Under the pieces are notes generated by a model. The model had not been told where the DNA came from. It was given only the letters and a program-made list of their open reading frames with translations, and searched no databases. The translations under genes and the position numbers were made by a program. Positions 1 through 6,987 of a DNA stretch of 16,310 bases are shown here, in pieces (the first letter of the stretch is position 1; the number at the start of each line of letters is the position of its first letter). The stretch is taken from NCBI GenBank assembly GCA_005116795.1, contig SWDL01000310.1, forward strand, positions 1 to 16,310, written 5' to 3'. The stretch comes from Nitrospira sp. (GTDB taxonomy: Bacteria > Nitrospirota > Nitrospiria > Nitrospirales > Nitrospiraceae).

Positions 1-2
1 TG

Positions 3-44
3 CTGTATGACGAAGTCTTTTCGGCGATCGGTACGGAGGGCTGA
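3..44 (+). CDS. C-terminal end of an upstream gene (partial)
   Basis: One frame entering from the left edge reads LYDEVFSAIGTEG and then a TGA stop. It could be the tail of a neighbouring gene transcribed in the same direction. The fragment is too short to assign to a family, and the other two frames cannot be excluded on so few codons. The support is that its composition looks protein-like and that a promoter follows about 50 bases later. Confidence 0.35.
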   Translation: MYDEVFSAIGTEG

Positions 45-70
45 CCGAGGCGCCGCAGGCGGCCGGGCGC

Positions 71-90
71 AAGACGCGGCAAGACGCGGC
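71..90 (+). repeat. 10-bp tandem repeat abutting a -35 box
   Basis: AAGACGCGGC occurs twice head-to-tail, one base before the TTGACA at 92-97. A 10-bp period is close to one helical turn, so a regulator bound to both copies would face the same side of the DNA next to RNA polymerase. The repeat is seen directly; the regulatory role is inference. Confidence 0.4.
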
Positions 91-91
91 C

Positions 92-120
92 TTGACACCA
101 GCCTCTCAGGTAGCTATCCT
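92..120 (+). promoter_or_regulatory. Sigma70-type promoter for the ompH-FGE unit
   Basis: A perfect -35 TTGACA (92-97), a 17-bp spacer and a -10 TATCCT (115-120, 4 of 6 consensus) lie about 65 bases before the ompH-like start codon. The predicted transcription start is near 127. Confidence 0.6.
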
Positions 121-185
121 CGCCGGGTTTCCCAGGGCTGGCTTGGCCGGGCCTGTCTTTTTCACCGAGAAAGGAGTACAGGACA

Positions 186-749
186 ATGACACGCAGACAC
201 GCACAGGTGGCCGGAATTGGTTTCTTTGCCGGCCTTGCTTTTCTGGCTTTGCTGGCGTCATCTTGGGTCGCCTTCGCGGCCGACGCGTCGTTTAAGATGG
301 GGGTCATCGATCCTCAAGCCATCCTCGAAAAATCCACGGCAGGCAAGCGGGCCCTGGCGGGGCTCAAGGAGTATGCTCAGGCTCGCCAAAAGCTCATCGG
401 AGGCGACGAAGAGGAATTGAAAAATCTGGAGAAGCAACTGAAGGAGCAGGAAAGCAGCCTGAGTGAAGTCGCCAAGCGCGAGAAGCAGAACCAGTTCCGA
501 GCCAAGCTGGCCGAGTATCAGAAAAAGGGGTCCGAGTTCCAGCAGGAATTGGCCGCCAAGCAGAAGGAATTGGTGGACGAATACATGAAGAAGATCCAGT
601 CCGCCACCAAGACCGTCGCTGAAAAAGGCGGCTACTCGCTCGTGGTCGATAGGGGCAGCGAGACGACGCTCAAGATCGTCATTTACAACAGAGATTCCGT
701 CGATATGACCGACCAGGTCCTCAAGGAGTTTGAAAAACAGAATAAGTAG
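186..749 (+). CDS. OmpH/Skp-family periplasmic chaperone-like protein
   Basis: The 187-residue protein opens with a signal peptide: basic start (MTRRH), a hydrophobic core at about residues 9-28, and a cleavage site after AFA near residue 31. After that comes the Skp/OmpH pattern: a short strand with KMGVIDPQAILEKS, two long charged helices rich in Lys, Glu and Gln (about residues 55-135) that would form the coiled-coil arms, and a C-terminal strand segment (GYSLVVDRGSE). Members of this family are trimeric, jellyfish-shaped periplasmic holdases that escort unfolded outer-membrane proteins toward the BAM complex. The ATG is supported by AAAGGAG about eight bases upstream. A second exported protein follows after 41 bases on the same strand, probably in one transcript. 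Family assignment is firm; true orthology to skp is not shown, so no symbol is given. Confidence 0.85.
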   Translation: MTRRHAQVAGIGFFAGLAFLALLASSWVAFAADASFKMGVIDPQAILEKSTAGKRALAGLKEYAQARQKLIGGDEEELKNLEKQLKEQESSLSEVAKREKQNQFRAKLAEYQKKGSEFQQELAAKQKELVDEYMKKIQSATKTVAEKGGYSLVVDRGSETTLKIVIYNRDSVDMTDQVLKEFEKQNK

Positions 750-790
750 CCGGCTGCGAACCACCATCGTGTGCGAAGGAGGAACGTCGA

Positions 791-1909
791 ATGCGGCATA
801 CATCAGCGAAGAGGGGGGCGAAGGGCCTGTGGTTGATCGGGGTTTTAATGATCTGGTTCTTCGGCTCTGTGTCGTTCGCCGCGGAGTATCTACCCTTACC
901 GGGTCTCTCGGCCCGCGACCGAGCCATCCTTGCCAACAGCATGGTTCAGCACGCGCAATGTCGTACGGCGCTGATCGAGGCCAACGAAGCCTTGAAAGAA
1001 CTCGCCGATGACGAGACGCTGATCCGGATCAAAGGCACCTGCGAAGCGGAGTTGCTGAAGCCGGAAGCCAAGGACACCATCACCCGGTGGTTGAAGCTGG
1101 CGCCCCAGACCCATCAGGATCGACCGGCGATGCTGGCCCTCCTTGCCAAGGCCCAGTCGCCGTCGGATGTCGACATGGACTGGGTCCTGGTGCCGGCCGG
1201 AGAATTCGAAATGGGCGCCGAGGGCGGACCGGCTGAGCCGGACGAGGCGCCGAAACACAAGGTCGATCTGGACGCTTTCTACATCAGCAAACACGAAACA
1301 ACCAACGCGCAATACTACGTGTTCGTCAAAACCACAGGACACCGGATTCCCCAGAACTGTTGTGAACCCAAGAACACCCTCTGGAGAGACGGCGCGCCGA
1401 TCGATCGCGCCGGCGAGTTGCCTGTGAACAACGTGAGCTGGGATGATGCGGTGGCCTTCTGTACATGGTCGGGGGGGCGCTTGCCCACGGAGGCTGAGTG
1501 GGAAAAGGCCGCAAGGGGGACGGACGGCCGGCCCTACCCCTGGGGCAAAGAGTCTCCCACGTCTGGAAACCGCGCGAATTTCAGCTTCGAGCCGGTCTCG
1601 TTTTGGGAAGGGGCCGCGTCCCTTGCCGTGAAAGACCAGTACGAGTTCGGTGTGAGCCCCTACGGACTCTATGAAATGGCGGGCAACGTCTCAGAGTGGG
1701 TGTCCGATTGGTACGATCCCACCTACTATAAGGACAGTCCCTCGAAGAATCCCAAGGGTCCGGCGGAAGGGAGGACCAAGGTGACCCGTGGCGGCAATTG
1801 GCGAGAAAATGCGGACAGCATCCGGTCGGCCAATCGCAACGGCAAACACAACCCGGATGAGCGACGCCTCTTCATCGGCCTCCGCTGCGCCAAGGACGGG
1901 CTGAAGTAG
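791..1909 (+). CDS. Exported FGE-sulfatase (SUMF1-fold) domain protein without catalytic cysteines
   Basis: The 372-residue protein has an N-terminal signal sequence (hydrophobic residues 12-29, likely cleavage after SFA around residue 30), a helical linker of about 100 residues, then an FGE-sulfatase/SUMF1 domain from about 129 to the end. Family hallmarks are VPAGEFEMG (135-142), PVNNVSWDDAVAFCTW (211-226), GRLPTEAEWEKAARG (229-243), YPWG (249-252), GLYEMAGNVSEWVSDWY (292-308) and VTRGGNW (331-337). True formylglycine-generating enzymes carry two cysteines just after RGGS(F/W). Here that stretch reads RGGNWRENADSIRSANRN with none, so this is not a sulfatase-activating oxidase of the classic type. 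It is more likely a periplasmic binding or structural member of the fold. SD GAAGGAGG precedes the ATG. It probably shares a transcript with the ompH-like gene. Confidence 0.85.
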   Translation: MRHTSAKRGAKGLWLIGVLMIWFFGSVSFAAEYLPLPGLSARDRAILANSMVQHAQCRTALIEANEALKELADDETLIRIKGTCEAELLKPEAKDTITRWLKLAPQTHQDRPAMLALLAKAQSPSDVDMDWVLVPAGEFEMGAEGGPAEPDEAPKHKVDLDAFYISKHETTNAQYYVFVKTTGHRIPQNCCEPKNTLWRDGAPIDRAGELPVNNVSWDDAVAFCTWSGGRLPTEAEWEKAARGTDGRPYPWGKESPTSGNRANFSFEPVSFWEGAASLAVKDQYEFGVSPYGLYEMAGNVSEWVSDWYDPTYYKDSPSKNPKGPAEGRTKVTRGGNWRENADSIRSANRNGKHNPDERRLFIGLRCAKDGLK

Positions 1910-1973
1910 ACGACGCAATGAACCCCCGCATGTTTCATGACGACTTCTGCGCCCCTGCGGCTGCCATGCATCT

Positions 1974-2003
1974 CCAGGGTCCCCCGGTGCCGGGGGCCCC
2001 TGG
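1974..2003. terminator. Strong GC hairpin between convergent genes
   Basis: CCAGGG (1974-1979) pairs with CCCTGG (1998-2003), and inside it CCCCCGG (1981-1987) pairs with CCGGGGG (1990-1996). One mismatch separates the two stems and the loop is tiny, giving 13 pairs. It sits between the stop of the plus-strand FGE-like gene and the stop of the minus-strand rhodanese, where a bidirectional terminator is expected. There is no T-tract on either side, so intrinsic termination is uncertain; it may act as a 3'-end stabiliser. Confidence 0.45.
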
Positions 2004-2073
2004 GGGAGCTATTACGTACCGGTGCCATGGGTCGCAGATGCCAGGGATGGCGTGTCACGAGGTGCCATGACTC

Positions 2074-2469
2074 TCATGCGGGCTCGCCTCTACCTGCTGA
2101 GCCTTTCTCCAGCGGATAGCCCGCTTCCCGCCAAGCGCGGATGCCCCCGTCCATGGAGATGACCTTGGTGTAACCCATCTGCCGAAGACTGTCGGCGGCG
2201 AGGGCCGACCGGAAGCCGCCGCCGCAATAGAGCACGATCTCGGCCGACTTATCAGGGATCAGGCCTTCGATGTCGCGTTCCAAAATCCCCCGCCCGAGAT
2301 GGCTGGCGCCTTTCACCCGGTCCGCGGCAAACTCCGACTCCTCGCGGACGTCGAGAAAATGAAACTCCTCGCCCCGATCCATCCTGGCCATCACCTCGGC
2401 CACGGTCGATTCGTTGATACGCGATCGCGCCTCATCGACGATCTTCAGAAATCCCGGATGATGCTTCAT
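2074..2469 (-). CDS. Rhodanese-like sulfurtransferase domain protein
   Basis: This is a 131-residue single-domain rhodanese. The first half contains HFLDVREESEFAADRVKGASHL, which matches the rhodanese CH2A-type segment. The active loop is YCGGGFRSALAA, with the catalytic cysteine at residue 82 in a six-residue loop (CGGGFR). The C-terminal MDGGIRAWREAGYPLE is the classic end of the fold. The family moves sulfane sulfur through a cysteine persulfide; the physiological acceptor cannot be inferred here. There is no signal peptide, so it is cytoplasmic. The ATG has a good SD (GAGGAGG). It lies directly downstream of the radical SAM gene on the same strand, at 12 to 35 bases depending on which end of that gene is used, so the two are likely one operon. 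Confidence 0.88.
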   Translation of the reverse strand: MKHHPGFLKIVDEARSRINESTVAEVMARMDRGEEFHFLDVREESEFAADRVKGASHLGRGILERDIEGLIPDKSAEIVLYCGGGFRSALAADSLRQMGYTKVISMDGGIRAWREAGYPLEKGSAGRGEPA

Positions 2470-2481
2470 CTCGTTTCCTCC

Positions 2482-3501
2482 TCAAAGGAACCCGCACATT
2501 CCCCCTAAAAGAGCCTCGTCTGCTCGGACAGCGGACGGCGAAAGGTATTCGGGATGGGCTCCTCCCGTTCGACCGGAAATCCCGCCTTGCGGCACCCCAC
2601 CTCGAAGAGCTGCTCCACCATGTTCCAGTAGATCCCCTCCCCATGATGCCGCTTGAAGAACCGGGCCTCGGTCAGCGAGCAGCCGGTGCGTGATCTTGCG
2701 CACCCGATCCGGGAAGGCCGCCTGCATCCGTTCCAGAAACACCGACTCGACGCTCCCGGTCAGCCGCAAGAGAATATAGGTGGCGCGCGTGGCGCCGGCT
2801 TCGCGCGCGCGAGCCAGGATCTCCGGAATGTCCTTGTCATTCAGTCCTGGAATCACCGGCGCCACTGAGACGCCCGTGGGGATGCCGGCCTCCGACAACC
2901 GGCGCATCGCTTCCAACCGGCCGGCGATCGACGGGGCTTGTGGCTCTACCTTCCGCGCGGTTTCATTGTCGGCGAAGGGAATACTGAAGAAGACCCGCAC
3001 CCAGGCGTCCCGTTGCAACTGTTGCAGCACGTCGATGTCGCGGGCGATCAGTGCGGCCTTGGTAATCAGCCCGACGGGATTTCTAAACTCCGCGCAGACC
3101 TCCAGGCAGGCGCGCGTCACTCGGTAGCTCGCCTCCGCCGGCTGATAGCAGTCGGTATTCCCGGAGAAGGCGATGATCTCGCCCCGCCAGCTTGGTGTCA
3201 TGAATGTCTCGCGCAGCCGGGTCGGCGCGTTGACTTTCACGACGATGTTGGACTCGAAGTCCGTGCCCGACCCGAAGCCCCAATACTCATGGGTCGGCCG
3301 CGCATAGCAGTAGGCGCAGGCGTGGAAGCAACCGCGGTAGGGATTCAGGCTCCAACGGAAGGGCAGATCCGGGCTCTCGTTGTGGCTCAGGATCTCGTGA
3401 GTTTCTTCTTCGTACAGGCGCAGCCCGACGGGGGGCGGGCCATCAAGACACTCTCGGGCTTGCGCTTCAAACCGATTGGGAGGATTGGAGCGGGCACGCA
3501 T
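2482..3501 (-). CDS. PA0069-family radical SAM protein (SplB-like), frameshifted near the 3' end
   Basis: The protein carries the radical SAM cluster motif C58-FHA-C62-AY-C65 within NPYRGCFHACAYCYAR, followed by HEYWGFGSGTDFES and EIIAFSGNTDCYQPAE. These are diagnostic of the spore-photoproduct-lyase-like PA0069 family, whose members bind a 4Fe-4S cluster and SAM; the substrate is unknown. Up to about residue 273 the match is good. After that this frame reads an atypical glycine-rich tail ending at 2482. A different minus-strand frame reads LTEARFFKRHHGEGIYW, then EQLFEVGCRKAGF and finally SEQTRLF with a stop at 2505-2507, which is the expected family C-terminus. The break lies around 2676-2686 and also seems to lack the RGG segment common in relatives. 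It is either a real small lesion or an assembly error. No SD precedes the ATG. Confidence 0.82.
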   Translation of the reverse strand: MRARSNPPNRFEAQARECLDGPPPVGLRLYEEETHEILSHNESPDLPFRWSLNPYRGCFHACAYCYARPTHEYWGFGSGTDFESNIVVKVNAPTRLRETFMTPSWRGEIIAFSGNTDCYQPAEASYRVTRACLEVCAEFRNPVGLITKAALIARDIDVLQQLQRDAWVRVFFSIPFADNETARKVEPQAPSIAGRLEAMRRLSEAGIPTGVSVAPVIPGLNDKDIPEILARAREAGATRATYILLRLTGSVESVFLERMQAAFPDRVRKITHRLLADRGPVLQAASWGGDLLEHGGAALRGGVPQGGISGRTGGAHPEYLSPSAVRADEALLGGMCGFL

Positions 3502-3509
3502 GGGCCGCT

Positions 3510-3538
3510 ATCGTCGGCCTGCGCCGGGAACTTGTCAA
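3510..3538 (-). promoter_or_regulatory. Possible promoter for the radical SAM-rhodanese operon
   Basis: On the minus strand a perfect TTGACA (3538-3533) is followed after 17 bp by GACGAT (3515-3510, 3 of 6). A start would fall only a few bases before the ATG at 3501. That would give an almost leaderless message and fits the missing Shine-Dalgarno site. The -10 is poor, so this is tentative. Confidence 0.3.
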
Positions 3539-3601
3539 GTCGGTCGATCAGCCCTCGGCCTCTCCATCGGACTGGGCTCGTTCCAGGCTTGTCCCAGTTC
3601 G

Positions 3602-3630
3602 TTGACTCTCCGCAGACCTAGTGCTAGCCT
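3602..3630 (+). promoter_or_regulatory. Candidate serS promoter
   Basis: TTGACT (3602-3607, 5 of 6) and TAGCCT (3625-3630, 3 of 6) are separated by exactly 17 bp. Initiation near 3637 would leave a leader of about 28 bases before the GTG. The layout resembles the promoter at 92-120 (TTGACA, 17 bp, TATCCT). Confidence 0.45.
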
Positions 3631-3664
3631 GTGAACTCTCGAATGGCAGCCGCCCGATACCACC

Positions 3665-4939
3665 GTGCACGACCTTCGCTACCTCAGGGAGCAGTTCGAC
3701 ACCCTTCGCGACCGACTCGGGTCGCGCGGGGCCGACGTGCCATGGGAAGATTTGCAGAAACTCCTCCGGGAGCGGCGTGAACTGACCACCCAGGTCGAGG
3801 ATCTCCGTCACCAGTTGAAAAAAGGCTCAGAGGAAGTGGCCCGGCTGAAACGCGCCAAGCAGCCGGCCGACGAGACCATGTCGGCGATGAAGGCGCTCGG
3901 CGACAAGATCAAGGACCGTGAGACCGGGCTCCGCGAGGTCGAAGAGCGGGTCACCGACTTGGCCCTCCGGGTGCCGAATCTCCCCCACCCGTCGGTCCCG
4001 GCCGGCCGCGACGCAGCGGACAATGTGGAGGTCCGCCGCTGGGGCACGGCGCCGTCATTCACGTTTACGCCCCTCTCCCATTGGGAAGTGGGTGAGGCGC
4101 TCGGCATTCTGGACTTTGAGCGAGGGGCAAAACTCACAGGCGCCCGCTTCGTGGTCCTGGCCGGCCAGGGCGCCCAACTCGAGCGGGCCTTGATCAATTA
4201 CATGTTGGACCTCCACACGACCCAGCATGGCTATCACGAAGTCCTGCCGCCGTTCCTGGTCAACCGCGCCGCCATGACCGGCACGGGGCAGCTCCCCAAA
4301 TTTGAGGATGATCTGTTTGCCCTCAAAGCGGAGGACTATTTCTTGATCCCCACGGCCGAGGTGCCGGTCACCAATCTGTTGCGGGACGAGTCCATCGCCG
4401 CCGATCGCCTTCCGATCCGCTACACCGCCTACACGCCCTGCTTCCGTCGTGAGGCCGGTTCCTATGGGAAAGACACGCGCGGGTTGATCCGCCTGCACCA
4501 GTTCAATAAGGTCGAGCTGGTCGCCTTCGCCGCGCCGGAGACCTCGCACCAGGAGCTGGAACGTCTGACGGCCGATGCGGAAGCCGTCTTACAAGGCCTG
4601 GGACTCCACTATCGCGTCATGACCCTCTGCGCCGGCGACATGGGATTCTCCGCGACCAAGACCTACGACCTCGAAGTCTGGCTCCCCTCGCAGCAGGTTT
4701 TCCGGGAGATCTCGTCGTGCAGCAACTTTGAAGCCTTTCAGGCGCGGAGAGCCGGCATTCGCTACCGCCGCCCCGACGGCAAGATGGATTTCGTCCACAC
4801 GCTGAACGGGTCGGGTCTCGCCGTCGGCCGCACGATGGTGGCGATTTTAGAACAGTATCAACAGGCGGACGGGTCGGTCCTTGTGCCCCCCGTGCTCAGA
4901 CCGTATCTCCAAGGCCGCGAACGAGTGACTCGCGACTAG
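3665..4939 (+). CDS. serS: Seryl-tRNA synthetase
   Basis: SerRS charges tRNA-Ser with serine in the cytoplasm (class II aminoacyl-tRNA synthetase, homodimer). The 424 residues match the usual length. Residues 1-105 form the antiparallel coiled-coil tRNA-binding arm (MHDLRYLREQ at the start is the family signature). The catalytic core contains TGTGQLPKFEDDLF (205-218), motif 2 FRREAGSYGKDTRGLIRLHQF (260-280, loop arginines present), EISSCSNFEAFQARR (348-362) and motif 3 NGSGLAVGRTMVAILEQYQ (381-399). The start is a GTG chosen by homology of MHDLR; there is no recognisable SD. The gene sits a short way upstream of one intact and one broken serine tRNA gene. A hybrid histidine kinase begins 11 bases after its stop and may be cotranscribed. 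Confidence 0.96.
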   Translation: MHDLRYLREQFDTLRDRLGSRGADVPWEDLQKLLRERRELTTQVEDLRHQLKKGSEEVARLKRAKQPADETMSAMKALGDKIKDRETGLREVEERVTDLALRVPNLPHPSVPAGRDAADNVEVRRWGTAPSFTFTPLSHWEVGEALGILDFERGAKLTGARFVVLAGQGAQLERALINYMLDLHTTQHGYHEVLPPFLVNRAAMTGTGQLPKFEDDLFALKAEDYFLIPTAEVPVTNLLRDESIAADRLPIRYTAYTPCFRREAGSYGKDTRGLIRLHQFNKVELVAFAAPETSHQELERLTADAEAVLQGLGLHYRVMTLCAGDMGFSATKTYDLEVWLPSQQVFREISSCSNFEAFQARRAGIRYRRPDGKMDFVHTLNGSGLAVGRTMVAILEQYQQADGSVLVPPVLRPYLQGRERVTRD

Positions 4940-4950
4940 CCTCAAGGCCT

Positions 4951-6600
4951 ATGGCTGCCCCCTCGCATCCGCTCGCATTCCCTGATCCCAGGTTGACGGA
5001 ACTGGCCCGGCTGGCCTCGGTCGTGTGCGGCGCCCCGGTGGCGCTCATCGCGTTGTCTGAAAACGACCGGCTGCTCGTCGCCGGTCGACATGGCACCGGC
5101 GCGATGGAACTCCCCGGCTCCGCCGAGCCCGTCACACACACGCTCACACACACGGATATTGTGGAGGTCTCGCGCCACGGCAGCGCGGACGATTTTCCGC
5201 TTTCGCTCGACGGACCTCCGATTCAGTTCTATGCCGGCGCCGCGATCCGGACGGCCGGCGGGCAGCCGCTCGGGCTGGTCTGCGTGATGGACCACCGGAC
5301 ACGGCCTCTCTCCGCCGACCAGCGCGCGGCGCTCATGACCATCAGCCGCCAGGTCTCGGCGCAGCTTGAACTCCGCCGGCACCAGGCCGAGTATGATCGC
5401 GCGCAGCAGGGACGGCAGCAGGCCGAAGACACGCTCAAGCAACGCGATGAGCAACTCCGCCAGGCCCAGAAGATGGAAGCCATCGGCAATTTGGCCGGCG
5501 GCATCGCGCATGACTTCAATAATCTGTTGACCGTCATCACCGGCTACAGCGAGCTGGTGCTGAAGAAGATCCCGGAGACGGACCCGCAGCGCCGGAAGCT
5601 CGAAGAGATCAAGAAAGCGGGCGACCGCGCCGCCGCCTTGACCCAGCAACTGCTCGCCTTCAGCCGCCGGCAGATTCTTCAGCCCAAGATCGTCGACGTC
5701 AACGCGATCATCTCGGGCATGGCCTCCATGCTGCAGCGCCTGGTGGGCGAGGACATCCACGTCAATATCGCGCTCGCGCCGGATGTGGGACGCGTGATGG
5801 CTGATCCCGGCCAGCTCGAACAAGTGATCATGAATCTGGTGGTGAATGCCAGGGATGCGATGCCGGCCGGCGGCAAGGTCACCATTGAAACCGTGAACAT
5901 CGACCGCGCGCCCGTCTTTTCCAACAAGTCCGACGCCTCGACGACACGTCCCTACATCATGCTCGCCGTCAGCGACGCCGGCACCGGCATGGATGACGCG
6001 ACCCGCGCTCGGATTTTTGAGCCCTATTTCACCACCAAAGCCGCAGGAAAAGGCACCGGCCTGGGCCTCTCCACCGTCTACGGCATCGTGAAGCAGAGCG
6101 ACGGGGAGATCCTCGTCTACAGCGAACCGGGACATGGCGCCACGTTCAAGATCTACCTCCCGCGAGAAGACCGCGTGGCGGCGGACCTCGACGCCGCGAC
6201 GCCGGCCGACTCCCTCCCGGTGGGGACCGAAACCATTCTCTTGGTGGAAGACGAGCCGGGCGTGCGGGCCTTTACCGGCGAAGCGCTGCGGATGCAGGGG
6301 TACACGATCCTCGACGCCAAGCACGGCATCGAGGCGCAGGTGTTGAGTACGCAGCATCCCGCGCCGATTCATCTCCTGCTGACCGACGTGGTCATGCCGC
6401 AAATGAACGGACGCGAGGTGGCCGAGCGCGTGCTGTCGCAACGCCCCGGCCTCAAAGTGCTCTACATGTCCGGCTATGCGGAGCAGGCCGTCATCAATCG
6501 CGGCATCTTGGACTCCGGCTTCGCCTTCTTGCAGAAACCCTTTACGCAGCACGCCCTCGTGTCGAAAGTGCGGGAAGTACTGGATGCCAAGCCCTCGTAA
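4951..6600 (+). CDS. Hybrid sensor histidine kinase (GAF-HisKA-HATPase-receiver)
   Basis: The 549-residue protein has no membrane segment and should be cytoplasmic. Residues 10-140 form a GAF-like sensor domain (VVCGAPVALIALSENDRLLV, then FYAGAAIRTAGGQPLGLVCV). A coiled linker (141-172) leads to the HisKA domain with phospho-accepting H187 in LAGGIAHDFNNLLTVI. The ATPase domain shows the N box (NLVVNARDAM, N299), G1 (SDAGTGM, 341-347), F box (IFEPYFTTK) and G2 (GKGTGLGLS, 366-374). The C-terminal receiver has the acidic cluster EDE (433-435), phospho-acceptor D479 (LLLTDVVMPQMNG) and K529 (QKPF). The HDFNN-type HisKA with a terminal receiver is a common architecture whose receiver may damp the kinase or pass phosphate on. 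The signal is unknown and no DNA-binding partner lies nearby. Confidence 0.92.
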   Translation: MAAPSHPLAFPDPRLTELARLASVVCGAPVALIALSENDRLLVAGRHGTGAMELPGSAEPVTHTLTHTDIVEVSRHGSADDFPLSLDGPPIQFYAGAAIRTAGGQPLGLVCVMDHRTRPLSADQRAALMTISRQVSAQLELRRHQAEYDRAQQGRQQAEDTLKQRDEQLRQAQKMEAIGNLAGGIAHDFNNLLTVITGYSELVLKKIPETDPQRRKLEEIKKAGDRAAALTQQLLAFSRRQILQPKIVDVNAIISGMASMLQRLVGEDIHVNIALAPDVGRVMADPGQLEQVIMNLVVNARDAMPAGGKVTIETVNIDRAPVFSNKSDASTTRPYIMLAVSDAGTGMDDATRARIFEPYFTTKAAGKGTGLGLSTVYGIVKQSDGEILVYSEPGHGATFKIYLPREDRVAADLDAATPADSLPVGTETILLVEDEPGVRAFTGEALRMQGYTILDAKHGIEAQVLSTQHPAPIHLLLTDVVMPQMNGREVAERVLSQRPGLKVLYMSGYAEQAVINRGILDSGFAFLQKPFTQHALVSKVREVLDAKPS

Positions 6601-6620
6601 CGGGTAAGCTGTCAGGGATT

Positions 6621-6710
6621 GGAGGGGTGACGGAGCGGCCGAACGTGCCGGTCTTGAAAACCGGAGACCTCGCAAGGGGTCCGCGAGTTCAAATCTCGCC
6701 CCCTCCGCCA
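6621..6710 (+). tRNA. tRNA-Ser(UGA)
   Basis: The acceptor strands GGAGGGG (6621-6627) and CCCCTCC (6700-6706) pair completely, followed by discriminator G and an encoded CCA (6708-6710). The anticodon stem CCGGT/ACCGG (6648-6652 / 6660-6664) encloses the loop CTTGAAA, with anticodon TGA at 6655-6657. The T arm has the sequence CGAGTTCAAATCTCG (6683-6697) and the long class II variable arm typical of serine tRNA lies between. It starts 20 bases after the kinase stop codon, so it may be processed from that transcript or use a promoter inside the end of the kinase gene. Confidence 0.95.
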
Positions 6711-6724
6711 TGTCACGCAATGCT

Positions 6725-6813
6725 GAACGCAGAACGAGGAACGCTGAATGAAGAGAACGGCCCTGTCCTGAAATCTCGCTCCACCGTTCAGCATTCTGCG
6801 TTCATCGTTCCGC
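6725..6813. repeat. Inverted pair of heptamer-repeat arrays
   Basis: Left array: GAACGCA, GAACGAG, GAACGCT, GAATGAA (6725-6752), an exact 7-bp period. Right array: GTTCAGC, ATTCTGC, GTTCATC, GTTCCGC (6786-6813), the same kind of unit in the opposite orientation, 33 bases away. Aligned as an inverted repeat, the arms agree at about three of four positions. The RNA could fold into a long irregular hairpin just after tRNA-Ser(UGA). I see no coding capacity here. Confidence 0.6.
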
Positions 6814-6828
6814 ATCGGAGGGTTGTGC

Positions 6829-6858
6829 TTGTCCCACAGGTGATGGTTAGGCTATGAT
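6829..6858 (+). promoter_or_regulatory. Candidate promoter of the (interrupted) tRNA-Ser(GCU)
   Basis: TTGTCC (6829-6834, 4 of 6), an 18-bp spacer and TATGAT (6853-6858, 5 of 6) lie about 90 bases before the tRNA 5' end. This host promoter would now transcribe from the tRNA fragment into the element. Confidence 0.4.
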
Positions 6859-6948
6859 GCCGCTCCGCAACGTGAACGCATAGCGCATAGCGAGCAAGGA
6901 CTGTTGAGGCAGCAACCCGAAGAGACTCCCTCCAGAGGCGCCGACGTC

Positions 6949-6987
6949 GGAGAGGTGGCCGAGTGGCCGAAGGCAACGGTTTGCTAA
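6949..6987 (+). pseudogene. 5' half of tRNA-Ser(GCU), cut in the anticodon loop (likely attachment site)
   Basis: Positions 6949-6987 match the 5' half of a serine tRNA: acceptor GGAGAGG, the D-arm consensus GGCCGAGTGGCCGAAGGC, anticodon-stem strand ACGGT (6976-6980) and the loop TTGCTAA with anticodon GCT at 6983-6985. The complementary strand ACCGT should follow; instead the sequence reads GTAGT and never continues as a tRNA. No variable arm, T arm or GCCA end follows in order. A lone CCTCTCC at 7096-7102 complements the acceptor, but no T arm precedes it. The anticodon loop is a frequent crossover point of tyrosine integrases, so this is most simply the host side of an integration junction. 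Confidence 0.75.

Noticed and set aside
2938..3621. Plus-strand frame of 227 codons opposite the radical SAM gene
   Set aside because: The minus strand encodes the clear radical SAM motifs; the plus frame shows no domain and overlaps the serS promoter region.
4942..6720. Long open frame on the minus strand (592 codons)
   Set aside because: It is antisense to the hybrid kinase and tRNA-Ser(UGA), is His/Arg/Gly-rich with no domain, and follows from GC-rich codon bias on the opposite strand.
6725..6813. CRISPR or simple terminator at the heptamer arrays
   Set aside because: Units of 7 bases without spacers are not CRISPR, and there is no T-tract for an intrinsic terminator.
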